Origin: Lysinibacillus fusiformis
Lineage (GTDB): Bacteria > Bacillota > Bacilli > Bacillales_A > Planococcaceae
Length of the DNA stretch: 64,000 bases
Assembly (NCBI RefSeq): GCF_007362955.1
Contig: NZ_CP041696.1
Span: 2,480,001 to 2,544,000, forward strand
Direction: 5' to 3'
A program made the position numbers and the translations under genes. Every line of letters starts with the position of its first letter. Position 1 is the first letter of the stretch. The notes beneath the pieces were generated by a model. That model searched no databases. It had not been told where the DNA came from and saw nothing but the letters and a program-made list of their open reading frames with translations. This document shows, piece after piece, positions 1 to 7,716 of this stretch.

Positions 1-1
1 T

Positions 2-736
2 AATCACTCTGATATGGATGATTTACGTGCGAAAGCAAAAGAAGCCACAGTGTCAGGTTTGTACAATAAAGTGATGGTCATTACAGATGGTGTCTTCTCG
101 ATGGATGGCGATATTGCCAAGCTACCTGAAATCGTTGAAATTGCTAAAGAGTTTGATTTGATTACTTATGTAGATGATGCGCATGGTTCTGGTGTAACGG
201 GTAAAGGGAAGGGAACAGTAAAGCATTTCGGCTTAGAAAAAGAAATTGATTTCCAAATTGGAACGCTATCAAAAGCCATTGGCGTAGTTGGTGGTTATGT
301 CGCAGGTAAGAAAAACCTAATTGATTGGTTGAAAGTACGATCTCGCCCATTCTTATTCTCGACAGCGTTACCACCAGGTGATGTAGCGGCAATTACAGCA
401 GCTGTTCAAATGCTGATTGACTCTACAGAACTACACGATAAGCTATGGGAAAATGGCCATTATTTAAAAGCGGGTCTTGCAAAGTTAGGCTTTAATATCG
501 GAGATTCTGAAACACCGATTACGCCATGTATTATTGGTGATGAAAAGCTTACACAGGCATTTTCTCGTCGCCTATTTGAGGAAGGCGTTTATGCAAAATC
601 AATCGTTTTTCCAACAGTTCCAAAGGGCACAGGCCGTGTTCGTAATATGCCAACAGCGGCACATACAAAAGAAATGTTAGACGATGCACTAGCGATTTAC
701 GAAAAAGTAGGTCGTGAATTAGGGGTTATTCAATAA
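2..736 (+). CDS. kbl: Glycine C-acetyltransferase (2-amino-3-ketobutyrate CoA ligase), 5' end cut by window
   Basis: PLP enzyme that splits 2-amino-3-ketobutyrate with CoA into glycine and acetyl-CoA, the second step of threonine breakdown. The reading frame is open from base 2, so the N-terminal part lies outside the window; about 244 residues are present. Visible family marks are the VDDAHGSG segment, which holds the Asp-x-x-His contacts to the cofactor, and the PLP lysine in TLSKAIG. The closely related KAS-type enzyme BioF has the same fold, but the sequence as read favours Kbl. A threonine 3-dehydrogenase of the SDR type lies at 16.65 kb, not next to it in this window. A hairpin terminator follows immediately. 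Confidence 0.88.
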   Translation, partial: NHSDMDDLRAKAKEATVSGLYNKVMVITDGVFSMDGDIAKLPEIVEIAKEFDLITYVDDAHGSGVTGKGKGTVKHFGLEKEIDFQIGTLSKAIGVVGGYVAGKKNLIDWLKVRSRPFLFSTALPPGDVAAITAAVQMLIDSTELHDKLWENGHYLKAGLAKLGFNIGDSETPITPCIIGDEKLTQAFSRRLFEEGVYAKSIVFPTVPKGTGRVRNMPTAAHTKEMLDDALAIYEKVGRELGVIQ

Positions 737-742
737 AAAAAC

Positions 743-774
743 GGGGCTCCTCAGTTGTGAGGTGGCCCCATTTT
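743..774 (+). terminator. Rho-independent terminator after kbl, probably bidirectional
   Basis: An inverted repeat GGGGC.CCTCA / TGAGG.GCCCC (743-769) is followed by TTTT. On the opposite strand the run of A at 735-741 becomes a T tract, so it may also end the leftward six-gene operon whose last stop is at 861. Confidence 0.8.
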
Positions 775-787
775 AATTTGATTTTTG

Positions 788-829
788 AAATGACGGATAG
801 AATCGCGAAAGTGGCGGATAGCACTTTAA
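788..829. repeat. Two 21-bp intergenic repeat units (TGACGGATAGA family)
   Basis: Two adjacent 21-bp units share the core A-A-G/A-T-G-A/G-C-G-G-A-T-A-G and start at 788 and 809. The same 21-bp unit occurs three or four times at 59669-59752, almost 59 kb away. Both sites are short gaps directly after a gene terminator. Read in frame each unit would give a heptad like V-T-D-R-x-x-K, but there is no sign of a gene. Confidence 0.7.
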
Positions 830-860
830 TTGTCAATAGCCACTCAAATGAGACTGTTTT

Positions 861-2060
861 TTAAGATTTTGAGTGGATTGCATTCGCTGATTCTAGCAGT
901 TGAATGCGTTCATCTGTCACATTCAATGTTTGTAAAATCTCAACATTATGTTGCCCTAAAGTAGGTGCGGCACTTGTCAACTGACCTGGCGTTTTAGAGA
1001 ATTTTGCAGGAAAGCCCAGAGTACGCATTTTGCCAGCGGTTGGATGCTCATATGAAAGGACCATACCACGTTCTAAAATATGCGGGTCATTTAATGCTTG
1101 ATCGTATGAATAGATAGGACTTGAAGGGACGCCATATTCGTCTAATAGCTGTAACCAATGCGTTGCGCTGTGTTTCAAAAGTTCCCTTTCGATGTCTGCT
1201 TCTAATATTTTCACATTTTGAGCACGCAAGTAATTTGTTGCAAATAACGGATTGTCTAACCAATCTGTGCGATTCACGACGTTGGTCGCGAAAATTTCCC
1301 ACAACTTTTGATTACCAGCACCGATTAAAATATAGTCATCCTTCGTTTTAAAGCCTTGATAGGGTGCGGATACACGATGTGCGGTGCCCGTACGTTCAGG
1401 CAATTGACCTTTACCGAAATAAGCAGCAGCTTCCCACACAGTCCAAGCAAGTCCAGATTCTACAAGTGATACATCCACATATTGTCCTTCCCCTGTTCGA
1501 AGCTTATAAATATAGGCCATTAAAATAGATTGTAGAGCTGTTTGAGCTGCAGCAATATCATTAACAGCAAAACCAACTTTGACAGGTCTACCATCAGGTT
1601 CACCCGTCATATGCATTAAGCCACTAAGACCCTGTGCCATAATATCGTAGCCGCCTTTTTGGCTATATGGTCCTGTTTGACCGTAGCCAGAAATGGAGCA
1701 GTAGATGAGTCCTGGATTGATTGCTTTTAATGCATCATAATCAATACCCAGTTTTTTTGTCACACCGGGACGATAATTTTCTACAAGAACATCTACGGAC
1801 TGAATCAACTCTTTGAATAGTTCTAATCCTTCAGGCGTTTTTAAATTGATACAAACACCTTTCTTATTACGGTTGACCATCATATACATATGACTTTCTT
1901 CATTAATGAAGGGGCCCATTGACCGAGTATCGTCTCCATGTGGATATTTTTCAATCTTGATGACTTCGGCACCCATATCCGCCAATACCATTGTGCAATA
2001 AGGACCGGCAAGTACTTGTGATAAGTCAACTACTTTTAAGCCTTCTAATGCTTGTTTCAT
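861..2060 (-). CDS. Class III (CaiB/BaiF) acyl-CoA transferase
   Basis: Moves CoA between organic acids. The 399-residue length, the N-terminal LxGLKVVDLSQVLAGP start, the glycine-rich nucleotide-like segment, and the Asp139 in GGYDIMAQG, which fits the catalytic aspartate of formyl-CoA transferase, place it in the family. It is the last gene of a six-gene leftward operon; its ATG overlaps the stop of the preceding oxidase gene by four bases, so the two are translationally coupled. The substrate cannot be read from sequence. Its placement behind a SAM riboswitch and a methionine transporter suggests an acid derived from methionine, which is inference. Confidence 0.85.
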   Translation of the reverse strand: MKQALEGLKVVDLSQVLAGPYCTMVLADMGAEVIKIEKYPHGDDTRSMGPFINEESHMYMMVNRNKKGVCINLKTPEGLELFKELIQSVDVLVENYRPGVTKKLGIDYDALKAINPGLIYCSISGYGQTGPYSQKGGYDIMAQGLSGLMHMTGEPDGRPVKVGFAVNDIAAAQTALQSILMAYIYKLRTGEGQYVDVSLVESGLAWTVWEAAAYFGKGQLPERTGTAHRVSAPYQGFKTKDDYILIGAGNQKLWEIFATNVVNRTDWLDNPLFATNYLRAQNVKILEADIERELLKHSATHWLQLLDEYGVPSSPIYSYDQALNDPHILERGMVLSYEHPTAGKMRTLGFPAKFSKTPGQLTSAAPTLGQHNVEILQTLNVTDERIQLLESANAIHSKS

Positions 2061-3217
2061 ATGCCATCAACCCCATTATTTTTCACCAAAGTGACATTGC
2101 GCAAAGCCTTCACAGAAGTAGCACCTGCTAATGCCATAGAAACTTTTAATTCATCATATAAATTCGTCATTACTTTTTCGACGCCTTGTTGTCCAGCGAG
2201 TGCTAGTCCATAAACGAAAGGACGACCAATTGCTACTGCATCAGCCCCTAAAGCCAGTGCTTTTAGCGCATCCATGCCACGGTAAACACCGCTATCTAAA
2301 ATTACAGGAATTTGTCCATTCACCACGTCAACAATTGCAGGAAGTGCATCAAGCGAACCAACGACACCGTCTAATTGGCGACCACCGTGATTTGAAACGA
2401 TAATACCATCTATGCCATTTCCTACAGCTAATTTTGAATCTTCAGGATGTAAAATACCTTTTAGCAAAATAGGTAATGTTGTACGGCGTTTTAATTCACG
2501 CACATTTTCCCAATTCAATGTAGGGTGGAACACATTTTGCAACACACCTTGCACATAAGATTCAAAAGAATCATCAGGCAAAGAGGCCATAAAAACAGGA
2601 TCATTGACATAATTTCCGCGTGCGTAACCAAGTTTTAAAGGGGAAAACTGATTACGTACATCTTCTTCACGCCAACCGAGCATAACTGTATCAACAGTTA
2701 AGACAATTGCTTCAAAGCCGGCAGCTTCTGCCCGACTAGCCATGCTATAAGCAATTTCTTCATTTGTCGACCAATATAATTGGAACCATTTCGTCGCATG
2801 TGGCGCTGCTTGAGCGACATCTTCAAGTGCGTAACTAGAAACCGTACTTTGAATATAGGGAATTTCTAAATCATCAGCTGCTCGTACGACAGCCAGTTCG
2901 CCATCTTCGTGTGCCATTTTATTCATGCCAACCGGCGCAAATAACAATGGTGTTGGGTATGTTTTTCCAAATAATTCAATAGATGTATCAATGTTTGATA
3001 CATTGTTTAAAAAGCGTGGAATAATAGAATATTTTTCGAAAGCGGCTCGGTTATTACGTAAAGTTTGTTCTCCACCTGCACCAGAACGTACATAACCGTA
3101 GGGACCCGCATCCATTTTTTCAGCAACAGCCTTCTCTAAATCGGCAAAGGAAATAGGAAAGGGGGCTTGTGCATTAATATTTTTTAATAGTAAATCGCCA
3201 TTTGTTGTGTTTGTCAT
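2057..3217 (-). CDS. FMN-dependent alpha-hydroxy-acid oxidase / lactate oxidase-like
   Basis: Flavoprotein of the glycolate oxidase, lactate oxidase and lactate 2-monooxygenase family, which oxidises 2-hydroxy acids to 2-keto acids. Seen in the sequence: an early YGYVRSGAGGE segment, the FAPVGMNK flavin-binding stretch near residue 93, and the active-site SNHGGRQLDG with His277 and Arg280. Length 386 residues is normal. It starts 14 bases after the crotonase gene and overlaps the CoA-transferase gene, so it sits inside one operon. Lactate is a common substrate for the family. In this SAM-controlled setting 2-hydroxy-4-methylthiobutanoate is a plausible alternative, not shown by the sequence. 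Confidence 0.85.
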   Translation of the reverse strand: MTNTTNGDLLLKNINAQAPFPISFADLEKAVAEKMDAGPYGYVRSGAGGEQTLRNNRAAFEKYSIIPRFLNNVSNIDTSIELFGKTYPTPLLFAPVGMNKMAHEDGELAVVRAADDLEIPYIQSTVSSYALEDVAQAAPHATKWFQLYWSTNEEIAYSMASRAEAAGFEAIVLTVDTVMLGWREEDVRNQFSPLKLGYARGNYVNDPVFMASLPDDSFESYVQGVLQNVFHPTLNWENVRELKRRTTLPILLKGILHPEDSKLAVGNGIDGIIVSNHGGRQLDGVVGSLDALPAIVDVVNGQIPVILDSGVYRGMDALKALALGADAVAIGRPFVYGLALAGQQGVEKVMTNLYDELKVSMALAGATSVKALRNVTLVKNNGVDGI

Positions 3218-3231
3218 CTTTACTACCTCGC

Positions 3232-4011
3232 TTATTTATTGAAAATGGGCTTTCTTTTATTTAAAAATGCTTGAATGCCTTCGTTGTAATCTTCAGAGCT
3301 AAATGAATCAAGAATCATTTGTGCTAGCTCTTCGTTTTCTTCGGTCTCGCCATCTACAATTGCTTGAATAATTTTTTTAATGCCAGCATTGGCAACAGAA
3401 GATTTGCTTATTAAATGACTGGCAAACTGTAATGTTGCTTCTTCAATTTGTTCTGACTCATATAATGCTGTAATTAAGCCAATATTTTTGCCTTCTTCAG
3501 CTGTGAAGATATTGGCTGTATATAAAATCTCTTTTGCCTTCGCAACGCCAACAATATTGATTAGTCTTTTTGTACTTTCAAGGTTATAGACAATACCAAT
3601 GTTGGCAGCCGTAATACCAAGCTTACTTTTTGGCGTCGCTAGCCTGAAATCACAAGCATTGGCTAGTTCTAAACCGCCACCTATAGCTAAGCCTTGAATC
3701 ATGGCAATAGTAGGCTGTGGGAATTTATAGAGTGCATCAATAGCTTGCAATGCTAAATCGTTGTAAGCTTTAGCGTTTTCAGCTGCATAACGAATATCTA
3801 AAAATTCACTAATATCAGCTCCTGAACAAAAAGCAATGTCATTTACTCCGCGCACAATCAGTACTTTAATAGAAGAATCTTCACGTAAACTTTCAAGGTT
3901 ATCTAAAATGGCTTGGAACATTTCTCTCGATAAGGAATTACGTTTATCAGGACGATTTAACACTAGCGTAGCAATATAGCCATTTTTCTCTACATATATT
4001 TCATTTGTCAT
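3232..4011 (-). CDS. Enoyl-CoA hydratase/isomerase (crotonase) family protein
   Basis: Crotonase-fold enzyme of 259 residues acting on an acyl-CoA. The two oxyanion-hole segments are visible: SGADISEF, and GLAIGGGLELANACD with the first acid of the hydratase pair. At the place of the second catalytic Glu of true hydratases the sequence reads LGITAANIGIV, so that acid appears to be missing. The enzyme may therefore be an isomerase, decarboxylase or hydrolase, not a hydratase. It begins 13 bases after metI and ends 14 bases before the hydroxy-acid oxidase gene, so it is co-transcribed with both. Confidence 0.82.
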   Translation of the reverse strand: MTNEIYVEKNGYIATLVLNRPDKRNSLSREMFQAILDNLESLREDSSIKVLIVRGVNDIAFCSGADISEFLDIRYAAENAKAYNDLALQAIDALYKFPQPTIAMIQGLAIGGGLELANACDFRLATPKSKLGITAANIGIVYNLESTKRLINIVGVAKAKEILYTANIFTAEEGKNIGLITALYESEQIEEATLQFASHLISKSSVANAGIKKIIQAIVDGETEENEELAQMILDSFSSEDYNEGIQAFLNKRKPIFNK

Positions 4012-4024
4012 GCGAATCCTCCAA

Positions 4025-4696
4025 CTAATCTTTCTTTAGTTTTGCAGCAAAGCGGTTACCAAGTGATTGAATACTTTGGACAAGAATAATTAAAATAAAG
4101 ACAGTTACATACATCACATCAACTTCATAGCGTAAGTGGCCGTAACGATATGCTAAGTCACCGAGACCACCAGCACCAACCATTCCTGCCATTGCAGTTG
4201 CCCCAATCAGACCGACTGTTGCAATAGTTAAGCCTAAAATAATGGATGGACGTGCTTCTCGTAGTAATACATGCCAAATAATATGGCGACGTTTAATGCC
4301 CATTGCTGTATAGGCTTCCACGACTCCAGCATCCACTTCTAGAAGTGCTGTTTCCATTAAACGTGCTATATAGGGAGCTGTATAGATGACAAGTGGTACA
4401 ATGACACCTTTTACGCCAATAGTTGTCCCAACGATTAACTTCGTAAACGGTAGGATGAAGAACAGTAAAATAATGAATGGTACAGAACGAACGATATTAA
4501 TGAGTAAATTGAAAAGTTGATACAAAAATTTATTTTCAAAGGATTGACCAGGGCGTGTTAACACGATTAAAAGCCCTAAAGGAATCCCAATTAAAATGGA
4601 GAAGAATAAAGAAATACCGACCATTTGGAAGGTTTCAATCATAGATTTCCCAATAATATGTGACCAATCTGTAAAGAAGTTTTGAATGTTACCCAT
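4025..4696 (-). CDS. metI: Methionine ABC transporter, permease
   Basis: Membrane part of the MetNIQ importer for methionine and its analogues. 223 residues with about five hydrophobic segments and the ABC-permease EAA loop near VVEAYTAMGIKRR. An upstream in-frame ATG at 4720 exists, but I place the start at 4696 because GGAGG lies nine bases before it and the ATG then overlaps the stop of metN (ATGGGTAA), the usual coupling between these two genes. Homologues also begin near this MGN. It is followed after 13 bases by the crotonase gene. Confidence 0.93.
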   Translation of the reverse strand: MGNIQNFFTDWSHIIGKSMIETFQMVGISLFFSILIGIPLGLLIVLTRPGQSFENKFLYQLFNLLINIVRSVPFIILLFFILPFTKLIVGTTIGVKGVIVPLVIYTAPYIARLMETALLEVDAGVVEAYTAMGIKRRHIIWHVLLREARPSIILGLTIATVGLIGATAMAGMVGAGGLGDLAYRYGHLRYEVDVMYVTVFILIILVQSIQSLGNRFAAKLKKD

Positions 4697-5714
4697 GTAG
4701 TTCGCCTCCCAATTCCTCAATGGCTACGCCGTTTTCTGTGAAAAACGTAAGTGCTTTTTGTACGATATGTACTTCACCGTTTAAATGAACTACGATATTA
4801 CCGACAATGCCATTTTTTAATTCAATAATATTGGCTGTTAAAATGTTTGGCTGTACATCGTAAATTTTACTTACTTCGGCAAGTAAAGGTTTCCCAGTAC
4901 TTTCGCCTAGAAAAGTTAAACGAATGACACTGCCTGAAACATTTAACTGCTCGATTAGCGTAGGAGATAAATTACGTTGTGAAATAGTATTTAAAAATTT
5001 TCGAGTCGTTGGATGTTGGGGTCTTGCAAAGAGCTCAATAGCAGAGCCGAACTCAACGACCTTACCGTCTTCAAGAACCGATACATCATCGCAAATTTTT
5101 TGTATAACATTCATTTCATGTGTAATTAGCAATATCGTAATGCCAAGTTCACGGTTGATTTTAAGTAATAGCTCCAAAATAGCATCAGTTGTTTCAGGGT
5201 CAAGTGCACTCGTTGCTTCGTCACTTAGTAAAATTTCTGGCTCTTGTGCAAGCGCGCGAGCAATGGCGACACGTTGTTTTTGGCCACCAGATAATTGACT
5301 TGGATAGCTATCTAACTTCTCTGTCAGGCCAACGATTTCAGCGTACTTTGCAACACGATTTTTCACTTCACTGTCGTTATACCCAAGTAGCTTTAATGGT
5401 ACGGCAATGTTGTTGTAGACGGTTGCCGTTTTTAAGAGATTAAAATGTTGGAAAATCATGCCGATTTTTTGCCGTGTTTGGCGAAGGTCATTTAATGAAA
5501 GCGTTGTAATATCCACGTTATCAATAAATACTTTCCCAGCTGTTGGACGTTCTAATAAGTTCACGCATCGAATGAGTGTACTTTTACCGGCACCACTGTA
5601 GCCGATAACCCCATGGATTTCACCTTTTTTCACATGAAGATTTATGCCATCAACCGCTTTGACAGTACCTTTTTGCGATTTGAATTCTTTTGATATATTT
5701 TGTAGTTGAATCAT
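4689..5714 (-). CDS. metN: Methionine ABC transporter, ATP-binding protein
   Basis: ATPase of the methionine importer, 341 residues. Walker A GYSGAGKST, signature LSGGQKQRVAIARAL, and Walker B ILLSDEATSALD are all intact. The last 90 or so residues form the NIL/ACT-like domain that in MetN proteins senses methionine and inhibits transport. It is the second gene of the operon behind metQ, with the last eight bases shared with metI. In B. subtilis the order is metN-metP-metQ; here metQ comes first. Confidence 0.95.
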   Translation of the reverse strand: MIQLQNISKEFKSQKGTVKAVDGINLHVKKGEIHGVIGYSGAGKSTLIRCVNLLERPTAGKVFIDNVDITTLSLNDLRQTRQKIGMIFQHFNLLKTATVYNNIAVPLKLLGYNDSEVKNRVAKYAEIVGLTEKLDSYPSQLSGGQKQRVAIARALAQEPEILLSDEATSALDPETTDAILELLLKINRELGITILLITHEMNVIQKICDDVSVLEDGKVVEFGSAIELFARPQHPTTRKFLNTISQRNLSPTLIEQLNVSGSVIRLTFLGESTGKPLLAEVSKIYDVQPNILTANIIELKNGIVGNIVVHLNGEVHIVQKALTFFTENGVAIEELGGELHG

Positions 5715-5778
5715 AGTGTGATTTCTCCTTCCTAAAGGAAAAAGTTACCGTGTAGACGGTAACTTTTGTCGTGTTGTA

Positions 5779-6609
5779 TTACCAGCTTGCGATTACAGAA
5801 CCATCAAATTCTTCCTCAATAAATTTACGTACTTCGTCCGATTGATAGGCATCAACGAACTTTTTAATCGTTGGGTCTTCTTTGTTTTCAGCACGCACAA
5901 CAATGTAGTTTACATATGGCGAGTCAGTAGATTCTAAAAGAATGGAATCTTTTTTAGGATTGATACCAGCATCTAATGCAAAGTTTGTGTTAATAGCCGC
6001 GACATCTACTTCACTTAATTGCTTTGGAATTTGTGCAGCTTCTAGTTCAATAAATTTGAAGTTCTTTTTGTTTTCTTCCACATCATGAATAGAGGCTGTT
6101 AGGCCAGTGCCTTCTTTCAATTTGATATAGCCTGCCTCTTGCAGGACGAATAGGGCACGGGCACCGTTCGTTGGGTCATTTGGTAAGCCAAACGTTGCAC
6201 CGTCTGGGATTTCATCTAATGATTTATATTTTTCAGAGTATACACCCATTGGATTTAAAATTGTTTTTCCAACAGGCACTAAATCTGTATCGTGATCTTC
6301 GTTAAAAGTATTTAGAAATGGTTCGTGTTGATAGCTGTTTGCATCTAAATCCCCCTCTGCTAATGCAGTATTCGGTAAAACATAATCAGAGAAAGGTTTT
6401 AGTTCAACCTCTAAGCCATTTTCTTTTGCTACTTTCGCAGCAATCTCTGCAATTTGTTCATGTGGGCCAGATGTTACGCCAACAATGATTTTATTTTCGT
6501 TAATAGCCTCACCATTACCTTTGCTGTCTTCCTTACTACCACAGCCGACTAATGCTGCCACCAATGTGAGACTTGCTAAACCTACTAAAAATTTGCTTTT
6601 CTTCTTCAT
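5779..6609 (-). CDS. metQ: Methionine-binding lipoprotein
   Basis: Substrate-binding protein of the MetNIQ importer, anchored outside the membrane. A lipoprotein signal peptide ends in LVAALVGC, followed by a short Gly/Ser/Lys-rich linker, then the NlpA/MetQ fold (VGVTSGPHEQIAE, YQHEPFLN). Length 276 residues is typical. It is the first gene after the SAM riboswitch, with a GGAGG-like ribosome site (AGGTCA region) just inside the leader. The family also contains binders of methionine sulfoxide and D-methionine, so the exact ligand is open. Confidence 0.95.
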   Translation of the reverse strand: MKKKSKFLVGLASLTLVAALVGCGSKEDSKGNGEAINENKIIVGVTSGPHEQIAEIAAKVAKENGLEVELKPFSDYVLPNTALAEGDLDANSYQHEPFLNTFNEDHDTDLVPVGKTILNPMGVYSEKYKSLDEIPDGATFGLPNDPTNGARALFVLQEAGYIKLKEGTGLTASIHDVEENKKNFKFIELEAAQIPKQLSEVDVAAINTNFALDAGINPKKDSILLESTDSPYVNYIVVRAENKEDPTIKKFVDAYQSDEVRKFIEEEFDGSVIASW

Positions 6610-6650
6610 GAAAAATGACCTCCAAAGTTGTTTTATCGGTTTTTGAAAAT

Positions 6651-6682
6651 AAAAAAAACTCTCTTACAAACTTAAGAGAGGC
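6651..6682 (-). terminator. Regulatory terminator of the SAM riboswitch
   Basis: On the minus strand an 8-bp perfect stem (CTCTCTTA / TAAGAGAG) is followed by eight T. The 5' arm can pair instead with the 3' side of the S-box P1 helix (gataagag), giving the usual SAM-dependent choice between terminator and antiterminator. Confidence 0.85.
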
Positions 6683-6701
6683 TCATGAAAAGAAGTCCTC
6701 T

Positions 6702-6804
6702 CTTATCTTTCAAACGAATAATCGTTTGCAGGATTTAGCACCTTCCCAAAATGGGGGGTTGCCGAGCTTCATAGGGCCAGTCCCTCAGCTACTCTTGATA
6801 AGAG
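6702..6804 (-). promoter_or_regulatory. SAM-I riboswitch (S-box leader) of the metQNI operon
   Basis: Read on the minus strand the leader carries the S-box landmarks in order: CTTATCAAGAG at the start of P1, GAGGGACTGGCCC, TGAAGCTCGGCAACC, a short P3 hairpin, AAGGTGCTAAATCC, a P4 hairpin and AAAGATAAGAG closing P1. It lies between a good promoter and the terminator at 6651-6682. Binding SAM should stop transcription, so the six genes downstream are expressed when SAM is low. Confidence 0.96.
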
Positions 6805-6836
6805 ATTTATAGTATTTTTGTAAATCCGATAGAACT

Positions 6837-6865
6837 AATATAATTTATAGGTTATATTAAGTCAA
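6837..6865 (-). promoter_or_regulatory. Sigma-A type promoter of the metQNI operon
   Basis: Minus strand TTGACT, 17-bp spacer, TATATT; transcription would start a few bases later, about 25 bases before the S-box aptamer. Confidence 0.75.
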
Positions 6866-7012
6866 TAAATATTTTAAATATTTTATTAAATCAAACTATA
6901 TTAGATGTGGTTTTGAGGGATAGAAATTGCCTGTAAAGTCGTGAGTGTTGGGCTATGAAAGTCCCTGTTAGTAATATGTGAATATAATTTATTCAGGGAA
7001 AGAGGTAAATCT

Positions 7013-7552
7013 ATGTCTGTAAGAGTTAATTATGGGGTAGGGTCATTTGGAAAGGTTATTAGTGCGCGCATTTTAATGGGGACAGATATTATTGAGGGAA
7101 TTGAGGCTGTATGTGAAGAGAACGGAATTGAATCAGCAACAATTGTTAGCTGTATCGGTAGTTTTCAAAAAAGTAATTTTGTTTATTTAGTCCCGGATGA
7201 GACATCGAATATAAAAGTTCGATTTAGTGAAATAATTGAAAAAGAAGGGCCTCTTGAATTTATTCAAGGTTCTGGCGTTATCTGTAAGCGGGATGGCGTA
7301 TATGAAACCCATTTTCATGGATCGATGAGTGATCAATGGGGAGGTGTGTCTGGCGGGCATTTTATTAAAGGCGGGAATCCTGTTATTACAGCAGATGTTG
7401 TTTTAGCAGAAGTACGGGGTGTACAGCATATCCGACGTTTCGATGAAGAAACGGGACATGTTCAATTTTATCCCTTAGAAGAGGGATTAGAGAGTCCCCG
7501 AAAAATAAAGGGAAACTTCAATCAGTGGGAGGGTTTCTTCATCCCCCACTGA
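7013..7552 (+). CDS. PPC/DUF296 domain protein
   Basis: 179-residue protein with the PPC (plants and prokaryotes conserved, DUF296) fold, found in bacteria as a stand-alone small protein of unknown role and in plants in AT-hook DNA-binding proteins. Visible are the SCIGSFQKS segment, and the histidine-rich THFHGSMSD and GGHFIKGG stretches that in bacterial members bind metal and shape the trimer. No AT-hook is present. It stands alone between the S-box promoter and a repeat element. The last dozen residues are encoded inside that element's first hairpin, so its true C-terminus may have been replaced. Confidence 0.75.
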   Translation: MSVRVNYGVGSFGKVISARILMGTDIIEGIEAVCEENGIESATIVSCIGSFQKSNFVYLVPDETSNIKVRFSEIIEKEGPLEFIQGSGVICKRDGVYETHFHGSMSDQWGGVSGGHFIKGGNPVITADVVLAEVRGVQHIRRFDEETGHVQFYPLEEGLESPRKIKGNFNQWEGFFIPH

Positions 7553-7663
7553 TTGTTAGTTGAACCAATCGGGCATTTACGGTCAGTTGATTGCCCACCT
7601 AGTTGATTTGTTCACTTCTCGACTTGTGGTGGGCGTTTTACTGACCGTTAATGCGGGATAAAT
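7520..7663 (+). repeat. Single copy of the 3'-end hairpin repeat element
   Basis: This stretch matches, in reverse orientation, the unit of the array at 51641-52446: a GTGGGAGG...CCCCCAC hairpin, then GTTAGTTGAACCAATCGGGC, ACGGTCAGTTG and the end CTGACCGTTAATGCGGGATAAA. The middle differs by a longer loop holding a second hairpin (TGCCCACC / GGTGGGC). Relative to the upstream gene it has the same orientation as the array has to pbpG: the hairpin comes first, at the 3' end of the gene. Confidence 0.8.
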
Positions 7664-7670
7664 AAATAAG

Positions 7671-7708
7671 AACTGTCCAATAGGTGTAACATACGCTGAT
7701 TGGACAGT
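7671..7708 (-). terminator. Terminator of mtnE
   Basis: A 10-bp perfect inverted repeat (ACTGTCCAAT / ATTGGACAGT) just after the mtnE stop, followed on the minus strand by a T-rich tail (TCTTATTTATTTAT). Confidence 0.7.
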
Positions 7709-7716
7709 CCATCATT

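Noticed and set aside
6615..6812. Open frame of 65 codons on the plus strand before metQ
   Set aside because: It runs antisense through the SAM riboswitch and its terminator; no ribosome site and no likely protein composition.
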